Assembly (NCBI GenBank): GCA_963971225.1
Contig: OZ020267.1
Span: forward strand, 47,997,993-48,061,992
Origin: Melieria omissa
Taxonomy: Eukaryota > Arthropoda > Insecta > Diptera > Ulidiidae
Length of the DNA: 64,000 bases
Reading direction: 5' to 3'
The translations under genes were made by a program, and so were the position numbers. Of the stretch, positions 51,089-61,399 are shown in pieces. Position 1 is the first letter of the stretch. The number at the start of each line of letters is the position of its first letter. The notes below the pieces were generated by a model that was given only the letters and a program-made list of their open reading frames with translations, was not told the origin of the DNA and did no database searches.

Positions 51089-52791
51089 CACTAGATTTAC
51101 GGACCGAGCCAATTTGACTCATTACAAATTTGATCACTATATATATATATAACTGTAATATTATATTTTAAAAACATACATTGGTTTTTAGTTAAGTAAT
51201 GAAATATATGTAAACGTTCATTCCTCTTCCCCGCAGACCCCTTCATTTCGAATTGTCGAATGTGGTATACCTATTTTCACGGTTTTGAGCCAACTTGACT
51301 CATAGAATGGTTTAACAGTTAATCGCATACATCGCGTGTGAGCAGTGCAGTGAAGTTATATATAATTTATAATTCTATAAAATTAATATTTTGCCAGAAA
51401 TGTTTGATCCACAAAGGTAATTTTGTAATTTACTTGTAAAAGGTATTACAATTTATATTTATTTTATTACAATTGTGGGCCTTTGTAGCAATTTTATTTG
51501 CTAGAGGAGCTTATGAGGCAAAAATAGGAAGTGTTTGTGGTCAGCGAAGTGGGTCCGGCTTTTTTCGCCCAGACAATGTGTAGAGATAAATTTATAGACA
51601 TACTTCGGTTTATACGTTTTGATAAAAAAAATGAAGGCAGTGAAAGACTGAAGATAGACAAATTTGCCTTGATTTCAAAAATATAGCGAAAATTTGTAGA
51701 GAATAGTCAGACTTGTTACAAACCTGACACAAACATAACGATCGATGAGCAATTATTCTCTACTAAAGCTAGATGCCCATTTACGCAGTACATGCCGAAT
51801 AAGCCGGATAAATCAAATTTTGGCTGGCATCCGATGTTAGAAACAAATATCTTGTAAACGGTTTTCCATACTTGGGCAAGGATGAAACCCGAGGATCGAA
51901 CATTCCCTTGAGCGAATTTGTAGTAACTAAGCTTGCAGAGCCATATTTAGGCTGTGGACGAAATATTACCACAGATAATTTCTTTACTAGCATTTCACTT
52001 GCAAAACAGTTACTTGCAAAGAAAACTACCTTGGTTGGCACTATACGTGCAAACTGAAAAGTATTACCTAAAATTGCGAAAGCCAAGAAAGATAAAATGA
52101 CACACTTTTCCAGAAAACTGTATAGATCTGAGAATTGTACCCTGACCATTTATAAAAACAAGCCTAATAAAAAAGTCTTACTACTGAGTACAAAACATAA
52201 AAATATAACAATTGAAAAAAATAAAAACCTTGTTCCAGAAACAGTTACCTATTGTAATAGCACCAAGTATGGCGTTGATGTACTTGACCAAATGGCCCGA
52301 AAATATAGCGTTAAAGCAAGTTCACACGGATGGCCCCTACAAGTTTTCTACAACATTTTAGATGTAGCACCTATCAATGCTTATATTCTGTATAAAGAGA
52401 CGACTCAAGTAAATTTTTCACGAAAAGATTTTATTTTCCTATTGGCTGAAGAGCTAAGAAGTCAATATAGAGAAGAAGTCGTGAACACTTCCATTACAAT
52501 GACAGAAACTCATGCTACTGACGCACGGAAGAATTGTCAAGTTCAACAATCATGCAAAAGAAATAGATGTAGAAACCTTTGTACTAAATGTAATAGAAAT
52601 GTTTGCGGAAAATGTGTTTCAAAAACAGAGTTTATATGTAAAAAATGTTTTCCATGAATTTTTTGATAATAAACATTTAATTTAAATTGATTTGGAACTA
52701 TTTTTTTGCAAAAACTTCAATTTTCTTGTATGAGTCAAATTGGCTCACTTCAGTAAAAATAGGTATATAATCAACATCCGTAAATCTAGTG
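51089..52791 (+). mobile_element. piggyBac transposon, 1703 bp, TTAA duplication
   Basis: TTAA at 51085-51088 and 52792-52795 flank the terminal inverted repeats CACTAGATTTACGGA and TCCGTAAATCTAGTG (15 bp exact). Subterminal repeats GAGCCAATTTGACTCAT (51106) and its exact complement (52731) lie just inside, with a third near-copy at 51288. The element carries a broken transposase on the plus strand. Confidence 0.92.
51400..52657 (+). pseudogene. piggyBac transposase, frameshifted
   Basis: Cut-and-paste transposase that makes TTAA-precise excisions. Recognisable blocks: ITIDEQLFSTKARCPFTQYM (51735-51795, first catalytic Asp), ITTDNFFTSISLAKQLL (51960-52015, second Asp), VDVLDQMARKYSVKASSHGW (52275-52335, third Asp), and a C-terminal Cys-rich zinc finger (CQVQQSCKRNRCRNLCTKC, 52535-52655). 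Damage: frameshift near 51815, TGA at about 52055, and poor 5' part before 51700. The long C-terminal frame 52097-52657 (186 aa) is intact, so the copy is not ancient. Confidence 0.88.
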
Positions 52792-53465
52792 TTAAATCCA
52801 ATCGAAACTATTTGGGCAAAAATTTCAAGTACTTAATGTCTATGCTCCTTCAGTATGTGAACGTTTGTAGAATCTTGAAGAAATAATTGATAACACAAAG
52901 CAAACCATTACCGGGGAGATTGTGCAAGAGCTGTACTAGCACACTACATTCCATGCAGATGCCCCTACTTTGAAGGATATACACGTAAGGATATAAAGCT
53001 TTTTTAAACTTATTCTGAAAATACACAAATAGTATTATAATCCACTTCAAATGTTCCTTTTCCCAATTTGAATTTTCGCACTCCCAAATTAAATTTCTTT
53101 AATTTAATTTATTCTATTTCTCATTTTGAATTAACGCATTCGCATGATGAACTTATACTTCTCATTATGAACAGACGCGTTCTAATTATGAATTTAAGCA
53201 TTCTCATTTTGAGGTTGAAAAGATGTAGCACATGCAGACGAGATTATTAAACTGACCAAATGGATTGCTTGCGAAAAGCTTGTTGGTACAAGATTCTTTA
53301 TTTTTTACATCGTCAAAATGATTCAGTTACTTGGATGTCTTTGGTTTTTGAGAAACTGCTATACAACAATGCCATATCCGTCTTTCCCATAGCTCGCAAC
53401 GTCAAACCATCTATTTCCCACAGAAAAATCTCATGTATTACTTGCTTAATTTATTTTAAGCATTC

Positions 53466-53471
53466 TTTATT
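53466..53471 (-). terminator. ND-MLRQ polyadenylation signal
   Basis: AATAAA on the minus strand, 16 nt after the ND-MLRQ stop codon. This predicts a very short 3' UTR, common for small respiratory-chain genes. Confidence 0.65.
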
Positions 53472-53486
53472 CAATACAGTAGAAGC

Positions 53487-53918
53487 TTATTCTTCGAAAC
53501 TTGGAGCAGGACTCTTAGTTTTGCTGTAGTCCCTTATTGGAGAGTAAAACTAGGGAAGAAACACAGATTAGAATAACGAAATATTGCTAAAACTGCATAC
53601 CTTATATTGCTTGTTCTTATACTCTTGCCATGGCTCTGGATTCGAGCTACGATTCCACGTCACATCCGGATTCCTGGTAGCCAATCGACCCATGTAATAA
53701 ACAGCGCCTAGAGCACCAGCAGCCACACAGATGTACAGCGGAATCAACTGAGACGTACATTGGTTATGTAAGTTAAAAAATTTTATCGTTTTCTGCCATA
53801 CGCATTAGAAGAAATACGCAACCATGCTAAGCAGTTTACGAACAACGCAAACACTCTTTATATTACATTAACTTACAGCTGGGTTTTTCTTTAAACTTTG
53901 AAGACCAAGACCTTGCAT
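53487..53918 (-). CDS. ND-MLRQ: NADH dehydrogenase MLRQ subunit (NDUFA4-like), complete, 3 exons
   Basis: Small single-pass inner mitochondrial membrane protein, originally assigned to complex I and now also known as a cytochrome c oxidase-associated subunit. Minus-strand coding segments: 53918-53877, 53747-53601 and 53549-53487; 83 aa. The protein starts MQGLGLQSLKKNPA, has one hydrophobic helix (about 15-37, LIPLYICVAAGALGAVYYM), then the family hallmark RLATRNPDVTWNR with NPEPWQEYKNKQYK, and ends FYSPIRDYSK with an acidic FEE tail. Splice sites: GTAAGT/CAG for the 129-bp intron and GTATGC/TAG for the 51-bp intron. The third exon, with its 51-bp intron, is easy to miss but completes the conserved FYSP-DY motif. 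AATAAA lies 16 nt past the stop. Identity is secure; the gene looks intact. Confidence 0.95.
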
Positions 53919-53999
53919 TTTCGTTTTTCTTTCTCTACCGACACTCTGAAATTATTATGAACTGCGGCTGCTAAAAATTATGAAGTAACACAAGGCTGT

Positions 54000-54007
54000 T
54001 ATCGATA
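54000..54007 (-). promoter_or_regulatory. DRE motif upstream of ND-MLRQ
   Basis: The palindrome TATCGATA lies about 82 bp before the ND-MLRQ start codon. It is the same element seen before vtd and fits a housekeeping promoter driven by DREF. A hAT-type MITE begins only 44 bp further upstream, at 54051. Confidence 0.6.
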
Positions 54008-54050
54008 ACTTAAGTATTATTTCCATCGGAACCTGCTGCGACGCTATAGC

Positions 54051-54367
54051 CATGGCACAATAAACAAGGTAATAGCATCCCCGCAACACCAAAAACCACA
54101 TGTATTTTGTTGGTAGGATTGTTTATCGCTACTGTCAAATTCAGCTGTCATTTTCCGACGAAAGAGGGAGAAACTGAAAACAGACAAAAGTGATTGTTGC
54201 CAGACGGTTCTGTATTTGAGTGAAAAAACGGGAAAAGTGCTCAGGTCAGTTGTTTTCAGTCAGGTATTTTCATTTCAACCGATGCGGCAACACAGCACAC
54301 CGACGATTTTGACAAAAGTGATAAACGATCAGCCGGTGGCTTGCTACAACCTTGTAGTTGAACCATG
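54051..54367. mobile_element. hAT-type MITE, second copy of the 22.3-kb family
   Basis: CATGGCACAATAAACAAGG ... CTACAACCTTGTAGTTGAACCATG, with body blocks CACATGTATTTTGTTGGTAG and CGACGAAAGAGGGAGAAACTG shared with 22312-22617. TATAGC flanks both sides, a partial duplication. It lies just upstream of the ND-MLRQ promoter. Confidence 0.75.
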
Positions 54368-54380
54368 TATAGCACCACGG

Positions 54381-54486
54381 CAAGGCGTATTAATACGGTG
54401 ATAGCACTAAGCCAACAACAAAAATTCAATGTATTTTCTTAGTGGCTTTGGTCATGCTCATTGTCAAAATCAAATCAGAACCACAG
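54381..54486. repeat. Left part of the 48.9-kb MITE family
   Basis: CAAGGCGTATTAATACGGTG, TGTATTTT-TTAGTG and GTCAAAATCAAATC match 48955-49060. The right end is missing. Confidence 0.6.
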
Positions 54487-54965
54487 TAAGCGGCCCCAAA
54501 CGTGAAATAAACTGTTCACTGAACTTGCCTCTCAATTGGGCCATTGTTTCGCGTGCTGTGTGGCGGATACAGCTGCGATATTTTCCTCTGTCCGCACTCT
54601 ACGTATGCGTGTTGGTAGTTTGATGTCTAATAATGTAATTTTGGTGCGAAATTTAGTCACAAGATTCCGAATAGCCGCCTGAGAAGGTCGCTCAAACTGA
54701 CCATAAAATGGAAGAAGTGCACGATGCACTTTCTTTTCCGTGCATGATTTTTGATAGTAAAATTCAATAATCTGCAAACATTGTTCGTTTGTAAGTCGAT
54801 TCATGGTTAAATTATAGACCAAACTGAACATGTTTGACATGTTACACGATAACTGAGCTGCCAAAAATAAAATTGCTAAAATATTACCCTTTATTCAAGC
54901 GACTTTTATTTTCGTGGTACCTAAAGTAAATTAAACACAGACGACAGCGTATCGACACCAACAAA
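54487..54965 (-). pseudogene. DDE transposon 5' end with helix-turn-helix ORF (110 aa)
   Basis: Minus frame 54864-54532: MNRLTNEQCLQIIEFYYQ, KKVHRALLPFYGQFERPSQA and PTRIRRVRTEENIAAVSA. From memory, this N-terminal HTH is common in multicopy mariner/Tc1-like transposases of flies. The catalytic part is missing. The upstream leader (54836-54960) is the sequence duplicated at 55085-55206. Confidence 0.65.
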
Positions 54966-55084
54966 ATTTCAGTGTAATTCGCCAGCGGTACATGTTACGG
55001 GTGCATGCCATAATAACTCGGGATCCCAACCAGAGGATGTGGCTGAGTCAATCGCCTCTCCCTCTGTGAAGGATTTTACCGCAG

Positions 55085-55206
55085 ACATGTTACACGATAA
55101 CTGAGCTGCCAAAAATAAAATTGCTAAAATATCACCCTTTATTCAAGCGACTTTTATTTTCGTGGTACCTAAAGTAAATTAAACACAGACGACAGCGTAT
55201 CGACAC
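55085..55206 (-). mobile_element. 122-bp copy of the DDE transposon leader with 16-17 bp duplication
   Basis: Nearly identical to 54836-54960 (about one mismatch) and flanked by GAAGGATTTTACCGCAG at about 55070-55085 and 55206-55222. It splits ORF1 of a LINE: the reading frame is continuous when one copy of the duplication and the insert are ignored. Long direct repeats are unusual for a DNA transposon. Confidence 0.7.
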
Positions 55207-56751
55207 CGAAGGATTTTACCGCAGTGGCGCGCTCGAAACCAGTTGCTGCCTCAGCGACTGGTGCAGTGAGCGAAAGCGCAGTCATGGCGAAGCGAACACG
55301 TGACGTGCTCTCCAGTGCCAGAGACTCACCGGCAAACCCCACCAAAAGACGAGGCAGCATCCAGGAGCGGCTGCGAGACCTTTCACTGGATGACGGTTGC
55401 ATTGCTCTGCGAAGAGTGGGAATGTTTCAGACGACTCCTTTATGGTCGGGCGGCTCAAAGGCTCGAGGGCTCTCCACCGTTGAGTGGAAGATTTACCACG
55501 TTTCGCAGTGCGTGGATGGCAGGCTTTTCACAGTCGGTGTTGATGAGACATCGGCTCGGACCATCGAGGAGCGCGGCAATCAGCTTCACTTCTTGTCCGG
55601 CAAGGTGCCGGCTGGATAAGAAGATTGGGGCTGTGGCCTCCAACACTTCCTAGACACCGTTGCCTTAAGGGGTGCTGAGGGTCACTCAAAATAACACTCC
55701 AAGGCGGCTTTGTATTTATTAGGTCGTCGCCTGGGGTACTGCAGGCAGAGGTATGCCTCATACAAGAGTCCTTTGTTTATAGAGGTTTAAGGGCCTTTAA
55801 CGTTATTTACTGGTGACATTTTTGTGAAACCAGGTGTATTTAGACCTAGGCCCTGCGTAGCGGTTGCCCGGAAATACAGCCCAGTGCTGCTTCTAGATTC
55901 TCTCATGATAACTATGCGGGCTTAGGGTGGGGCGCACCTGGGCGTCGTTATGGCGTCGATATACATTTGACTCTCCGGTCCCCCCAAAAACGAGGTATCT
56001 AGTCAGGGTCGTGGAATATGATAGAGCCTCCAACAAGCATTTTTTAATTGGTATAGACTGCAACGCACACCACTGCGTTTTTGGAAGTACCAATACCAAT
56101 CGCAGGGGAAGGCCATGCTGAATTTCCTCGCTGCGGCTCAACTTGAGGTACTTAACCGTGGTAATGAGCCTACATTTGTCACCAGACGATGCAGGCGGCT
56201 TCGGGAAGAGTCGGGCTCGGATCATAGATATATCAGTTTTACTTTTGAAGCAGAACCTGTGATCAGAGGCAAGACACGTAATGTGAGAGTTACGGATTGG
56301 AAGGCCTATGAGACTTCCATCTGTAGTCGCTTTGGAGAATTTCAGAGCAGAATCTACGATGAAGAAATCTCTTAATAAAGTCATCTTGATGGTTGATTGG
56401 CTACTCTCAATGCTTACAACGGCCACTCTTGGCGAACTCACTGCCTCGGTGTGGTGCGTAAAAGGATTTGCACTAGAAGGGGTTTTATTCACCACTCTTT
56501 GGAACCACTTTGTTGACTCGCTTCTAGTTACACTTTAAGAAGGTGAATTACCGACTATAAGGTACGCTGACGACCTGTGCATAGTTGTCAGTGGTAGTAA
56601 GCCACAACTGCTCTGCGATCGTATGCAATCGGCATTGAGCGATGTGAGGGACTGGTGCGGGGAACAATCATTATCTGTTAACCCCGTGAAAACGGAGATG
56701 ATATTGTTCACGTCAAGAAGGAAGATGCCGACAATCAGGTTGCCCTTCTTA

Positions 56752-57310
56752 CGAGGGCGGGTCAATAAGTCCGTGACTTTTTGAATTTCCCGCCTCTTAA
56801 TTGAAATGGCAACACTGCTCCCGTCAACAGTCATCTTTCAGTTGACTCTTGTCAAAAATTGAACAAGCTGCGACATTTAGTTTGTTTTTGACAGCCGTTA
56901 ATATCAGACTACCGCGTTGACTGAGAAGAAAATGGAAAAAAGTGAATTTCGTGTGCACGGGTGCACACATGTGCAGTGTCCATGGCAAAAATCCATGAAT
57001 TGGGCTACGAATTGCTCCCTCATCCCGCCTATTCACCCGATCTAGCCCCAAGTGACTATTTCTTGTTCCCAAACTTGAAGAAATGGCTCGGCGGAAAGAG
57101 ATTTGCCTCCAATGACGAAGTCATCTCACAAACAAATGCCTATTTTAAAGACCTCGACAAATCATATTTTTCGGAAGGGATAAAAAAACTGGAGAAACGT
57201 TGGGCTAAGTGTATAGATCTCAAAGGAGACTACGTTGAAAAATAAAATAACTTTTTATCTAAAAACCTGTGTTTCATTCAAAAAGTCACGGACTTATTGA
57301 CCCGCCCTCG
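56752..57310 (+). mobile_element. Mariner internal-deletion derivative, 559 bp, intact ends
   Basis: TA at 56750-56751 and 57311-57312 flank CGAGGGCGGGTCAATAAGTC ... and its exact complement (inverted repeats of about 30 bp). Inside, the transposase start (MEKSEFRV, about 56932) runs into the C-terminal part (IHELGYELLPHPAYSPDLAP with SDYFLFPNLKKWL, 56985-57243). The middle, with two catalytic residues, is deleted, so it could move only with help. Confidence 0.85.
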
Positions 57311-58204
57311 TACTTAGGTATTTGGCTTGATTCAAAGCTCCTCTTCTCCGATCATATTGAATCGCGTGTGGAGAAAGCAACCACGGTACTATGACAATGC
57401 AGAACGATGGTTGGCCGGTCGTGGGGCTTAGCCCTCGGCTTGTCCACTGAATCTGCACTTACATTGTCAAACCTTATATCCTCTATGGAGCCTTAGTATG
57501 GTGGGCAAGGGTGTGTCTCTAAACCAAGGAGGCGACGGTTAATTCTAGCTGCAGAAAATGAGGCCAGTCGAGCGGCATTTCGCTTTGATGTGCTATTTGG
57601 TAGGAAACTTGTGGCATATATATTTGCTAAAATAGCCAAGCGGCTGTTGAGGCTTGCTAAGCATTGCAGACAAAATCCACAATTGTGCGGGAGGCTGTCA
57701 GCATACTGAACGAGCTAAGCATTAACAATGTCGTCTATGGGTGCCTGGGCAGTCTGATGTCGAAGGCAATGAAAAGGCGAATGATCTCGCCAGAGCTGGA
57801 TCTTCGGTCTGTTTCTTAGGAAATGAACCAGCGATTGGCTGCGGCTTTTCTAAGCACAAGGCTGCATTCAGTAGCACATTAGCACGCAGACACCTCTACT
57901 ACTGGCGTAGTCTTACGACATGTAGACAGTCGAGGATGTTTATTGATGCGCCTAGGCCTAACAGAACGGGCTACCAATTGAGCTTAGGCAAGAGTGACTT
58001 GAGAACTACCTAGGCGGGTTTATTCCTTTTAACGAGTACCTAAATACGATTGGGGTCAAAGCATCTTTGCATCTCCGTGCATCAAGCATCAAAGACAACC
58101 GGTTGTGCGTCACGTACAACAGCGTTACACACGTTGCGATTTTGTGTACAACCGAGTCCAGTTGTACAACAAATCGCAACTTGTATGGGCGGCATAACAT
58201 CAAT

Positions 58205-58310
58205 AGAATTGAAAGAAAAATGACAAAGTTAAGATGCACTGTGTGAAAACACAAACTTTACATTTTTACACCGTGCGACACAATTTTTTATTTTTCCGAG
58301 ACCCAGCGGC
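58205..58310 (+). repeat. Fragment of the 1.7-2.6 kb element family
   Basis: Matches 2098-2200: AATTGAAAGAAAAAT, AAAGTTA-GATGCA, AACTTTACATTT, CCGTGCGA and GAGACCCA. Confidence 0.6.
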
Positions 58311-58445
58311 AGTGCTGGCCGCTTGATGTAAACAAAACGAACAAAAACTTTTGACAACCAAGGGCGATGTTATGCTGACGGTCACTAACAAGGTACGTCA
58401 GGCTGCGAGAACACTCAAAATAAGAGGGCCTGATGGTTGCATCTT

Positions 58446-61058
58446 TTAGTATTTCTTCTTCAAAATGTAAAAACTGCGTTTGTGTAGGACAAATGTTATA
58501 GGTAAAAGAAAATTCTTGTTTTTAGCAACTTATAGTTTTAATAGAACCACATACCATATTCCACTGCCTGGCCACATCTTCTTTTGCAGGAACACAAAAC
58601 ATACCCACCTTTCCTCCCCAACTAGTGTGGCATATGGCGCAATTTACTGTGGACAATTTATTATTTCACACCGAATTTTACATAGTAATAAACACCGCCG
58701 TTTTATCACACGATATCAAAAGATGCGCACGTTATACGCGATTAATAAAGCAGACACGCACTTCTTACGCAGTTTGCATTACGTAAACAAAGCAATTTTA
58801 CCGTTACGCCCGCCATTCTTACGGCATCCCTGCAAAACGGAGTTGACGAAAACTCCGACACATGCAGTCGAAATGGGCATCATATGGAAAGATTGCTTAT
58901 AGTAGGCAGTATTATGCAATAATTTTTATGTAACTTAATCAATAGTAGTTAACACTTATTGCAATAACTAAAATAATAGTAACAAATGTAAAAACAAATA
59001 GTAAAATATAAAAAATATTGTCATTGACCACATGATGACTGATTTCAATATCGGGCATTGACTATACGTCACCTGACAAAACGATTGTCGTGTGTGCTAT
59101 TAAATTCAATGAAACTTATGACATTCGTTTTTTGCGGCGACTTATTGGTAAAAAAGAAACGACTTTTCAATTTCAATTTATTTCATTCTTTCATTTGTGT
59201 TCATTCCAAAATATATTTTGTTGCGTATCAGGCGGGTGTCATAAGCTATATTTCGCGTATATATTTTTTACAATGTCACCCAAATCTGTGCATAAGAGTA
59301 TTCTTGAGCAAACAATATCAACACTCAATAGTAGGTTCTTTATTCTACAGAAAGAGCAACCGTTCACAAATAAGAGGGTGAAAAGAGACATTTAAAGCTG
59401 TCGCTCTCAGCCTGGCGTACCATGTTAATATACCTTGACTCGTGCGGTCATCGGTGAATGCTTTAACGACATGTCTGTCATTGGGTCAGCGGTGAACGCT
59501 TCATCCAATGGCTATGTGACGCGAAACTGAGTGGACTCACGGTTGCTAATTCGGTCAAACTAGGCCCCAGAGTCGCAAAGTCGGTCAAATCAGGCCCCAG
59601 AGTTGATAAGGGTTCGTAAAGCAAATTCCCCATACAAAAGCCAGGGAAAGGGCTGCTGGTGCGTTTAATATTACTTTGCAAATAAAACCATTTGGTTTTT
59701 TTTCTTCATTCTGTAGTACGCTTACAGCAAATTGATTGCAAAAAAACGTTGTTGCTGAAAAACTTCATAAATATGTTTAAACGTGTTTTAATATAATTTA
59801 ACTTCAGTTTTTGCTGACTGCCCTCAAAGCCCTAACGTTTGGATTGCTTGTGTTGCAGCTCTGCGTTTGAAAAGAGTTCAATTTGCTGCACTAGAAACGG
59901 CAAACTCGATGAGACATGAATTGAAGCAAAAACTAACCAAATATTTGCCTTTAGCGTATAGAATAATTTATTTCGGCTTTTTACTGAAATTTACTTAGAC
60001 CAGTAAAACAACGTGGTTTGCTATGCTAATAAGCAAATAAGAAAAGTTAGCACTTTAAGATGCAGAGAATTTATAGGTAACCGGTGCTGTCCGAATGTTT
60101 GGGTACTAAAACCTGTGCACTATCGGACGATCGGAAAACGCAAAAAATGGTGTGAAAATAATTTCCTCTCTCAGTTTCGTTCGGCAGGTCGCTCGTGGGG
60201 TTATTGACGAAAATTTGGACACTTGTATAAAAGTGTCATCGCTATGCTCGCAATACAAATGTCGGTCGCCGTGATGTGTGATGCGGATTTGTCTTGCAGA
60301 CATCATTGGGGAAGTCTAGGAGACGTGGCGGACTGAGATGGTCTAATAACAAAGTCGGATGGGTAGCAATGACAGCCTCTTTTCCGTACCCATATTTTGG
60401 CATTTTTTTATTAATTCTCTCTCGCCCTTATACTTGGAGTTTAACTATCAATATGACAATCACCTATTAACCCATTCATGTCCTCCCATTTCAATTAAAA
60501 TATATAGAAAATATATAGACAATTCAGATGTGAAAAAGAAAGCAATTTTTACATTCAACAATAAATTGCAAACTTTTGAAAGTCGTATGTCTCTAACTCC
60601 CGGTTCGGAATCAACATAAAAAGTAGGTGCATTTTACAAGGCGAGTGGTTGCGGGAAGCTTAGCCTTAATATAACAAATATACAAATGGTTTATTTATTT
60701 TTATATCGTATCCTTTTGGAAACAAAACATTTAAATGAGCTAAAATTACAGAAAATGGATTGAGAAGATATTTCGTTTATTTACTGAGCGAATTATTGAC
60801 ACCTATTTTTATTTTATGGGTAACGTCACTATCCATTCAACTTTGTTGCTAGGCTATGGTTTGATGCATGCTAGATTAAAAATGGTTTCCCTGTGAATCA
60901 AAAACGTCCGATCCGGTGTGGTTTAAGCCTAAGTAAAAACTTATCGTAACAATATTTAAGATGTAATAGCGCACATTTTTCTCGGTACTTGCAACGTTTG
61001 ACACTGGCGTCAGGCTGTTCACGTTCGAGCTGTTGAATTTGTATTGGATATTTGCCGA
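58446..61058. other. Mostly unassigned DNA upstream of Calr
   Basis: A 140-aa frame at 58480-58902 (starting MCRTNVIGKRKFLFL) has no recognisable domain and an unusual composition, so it is not called as a gene. A 33-bp direct duplication (TCGGTCAAA-TAGGCCCCAGAGT) lies at 59550-59605. No RNA genes seen. Confidence 0.4.
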
Positions 61059-61077
61059 CCAATCAGCAACGTCCATC
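61059..61077 (+). promoter_or_regulatory. Possible ER-stress response element (ERSE-like)
   Basis: CCAAT, nine bases, then CCATC, 235 bp before the Calr start codon. The mammalian ERSE is CCAAT-N9-CCACG, so the second half matches at only three of five positions. Calreticulin is a classic unfolded-protein-response target, which makes the site worth noting but not established. Confidence 0.25.
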
Positions 61078-61311
61078 TGTATGAAAAAGAAATTGGGTCA
61101 TCCTTGTTGCTCTTACACCAATTACATTAGAGGAGAAAAGGTAGGAGAGATTATTTGTAGTTTCAGCATTCGGTTGCCGGTTTTTTGTTTGGCAATTTTA
61201 CCACATTTTTTCAGTCAGTTGCCTAAAGTCAAGTTTGGTGGTTGGGATTAATCTAATTTAATTTGAAGAACACTCTGCAGGACAGTATTCTGTTCAATAC
61301 AGGAATACAAA

Positions 61312-61399
61312 ATGTATTTAAAATCCGTGGGAATCACGTTGGTGATATTTCTTGTAGCTGTAAGATGCGAAGTGTTTTTCGAAGAAAAATTCGAGGACG
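61312..61399 (+). CDS. Calr: Calr coding exon 1
   Basis: 29 codons plus one base: the signal peptide MYLKSVGITLVIFLVAVRC and the mature start EVFFEEKFED. The donor is GTATGT at 61400. An open frame continues through the intron, so a naive ORF call would fuse exons 1 and 2 and create a false insertion. Confidence 0.88.

Larger units (their letters stand above)
50920..53225. repeat. Older repeat with inverted, internally repeated ends around the piggyBac
   Basis: 50926-51075 contains several ATAATGAGAATGCGTAAATT-like units; 53085-53220 contains their reverse complements (ACGCATTC, CTCATTATGAA, AATTATGAATTTAAGCATTC). Between the piggyBac and the right arm, 52797-52990 reads NPIETIWAKIS, a Tc1-type transposase end motif. 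This suggests a Tc1-like host element into which piggyBac jumped. Confidence 0.5.
54966..58015 (+). mobile_element. RNase H-bearing LINE (I/R1-like), decayed
   Basis: ORF1 pieces at 55020-55619 (SIQERLRDLSLDDGC); endonuclease at 56040-56300 (IGIDCNAHHCVFGS, GSDHRYISF); reverse transcriptase at 56560-56750 (RYADDLCIVVSG, SVNPVKTEMILF) and 57313-57400 (YLGIWLDSKLLFSDHIESRV); RNase H end at 57741-58013 (GQSDVEGNEKANDLARAG). Frames shift often. It is cut by a mariner derivative (56752-57310). A stray RT scrap of the same kind is at 58388-58445 (VRQAARTLKIRGPDG). Confidence 0.75.

Noticed and set aside
55893..56495. 200-aa minus-strand ORF
   Set aside because: Antisense shadow of the LINE endonuclease region, which has recognisable motifs on the plus strand.
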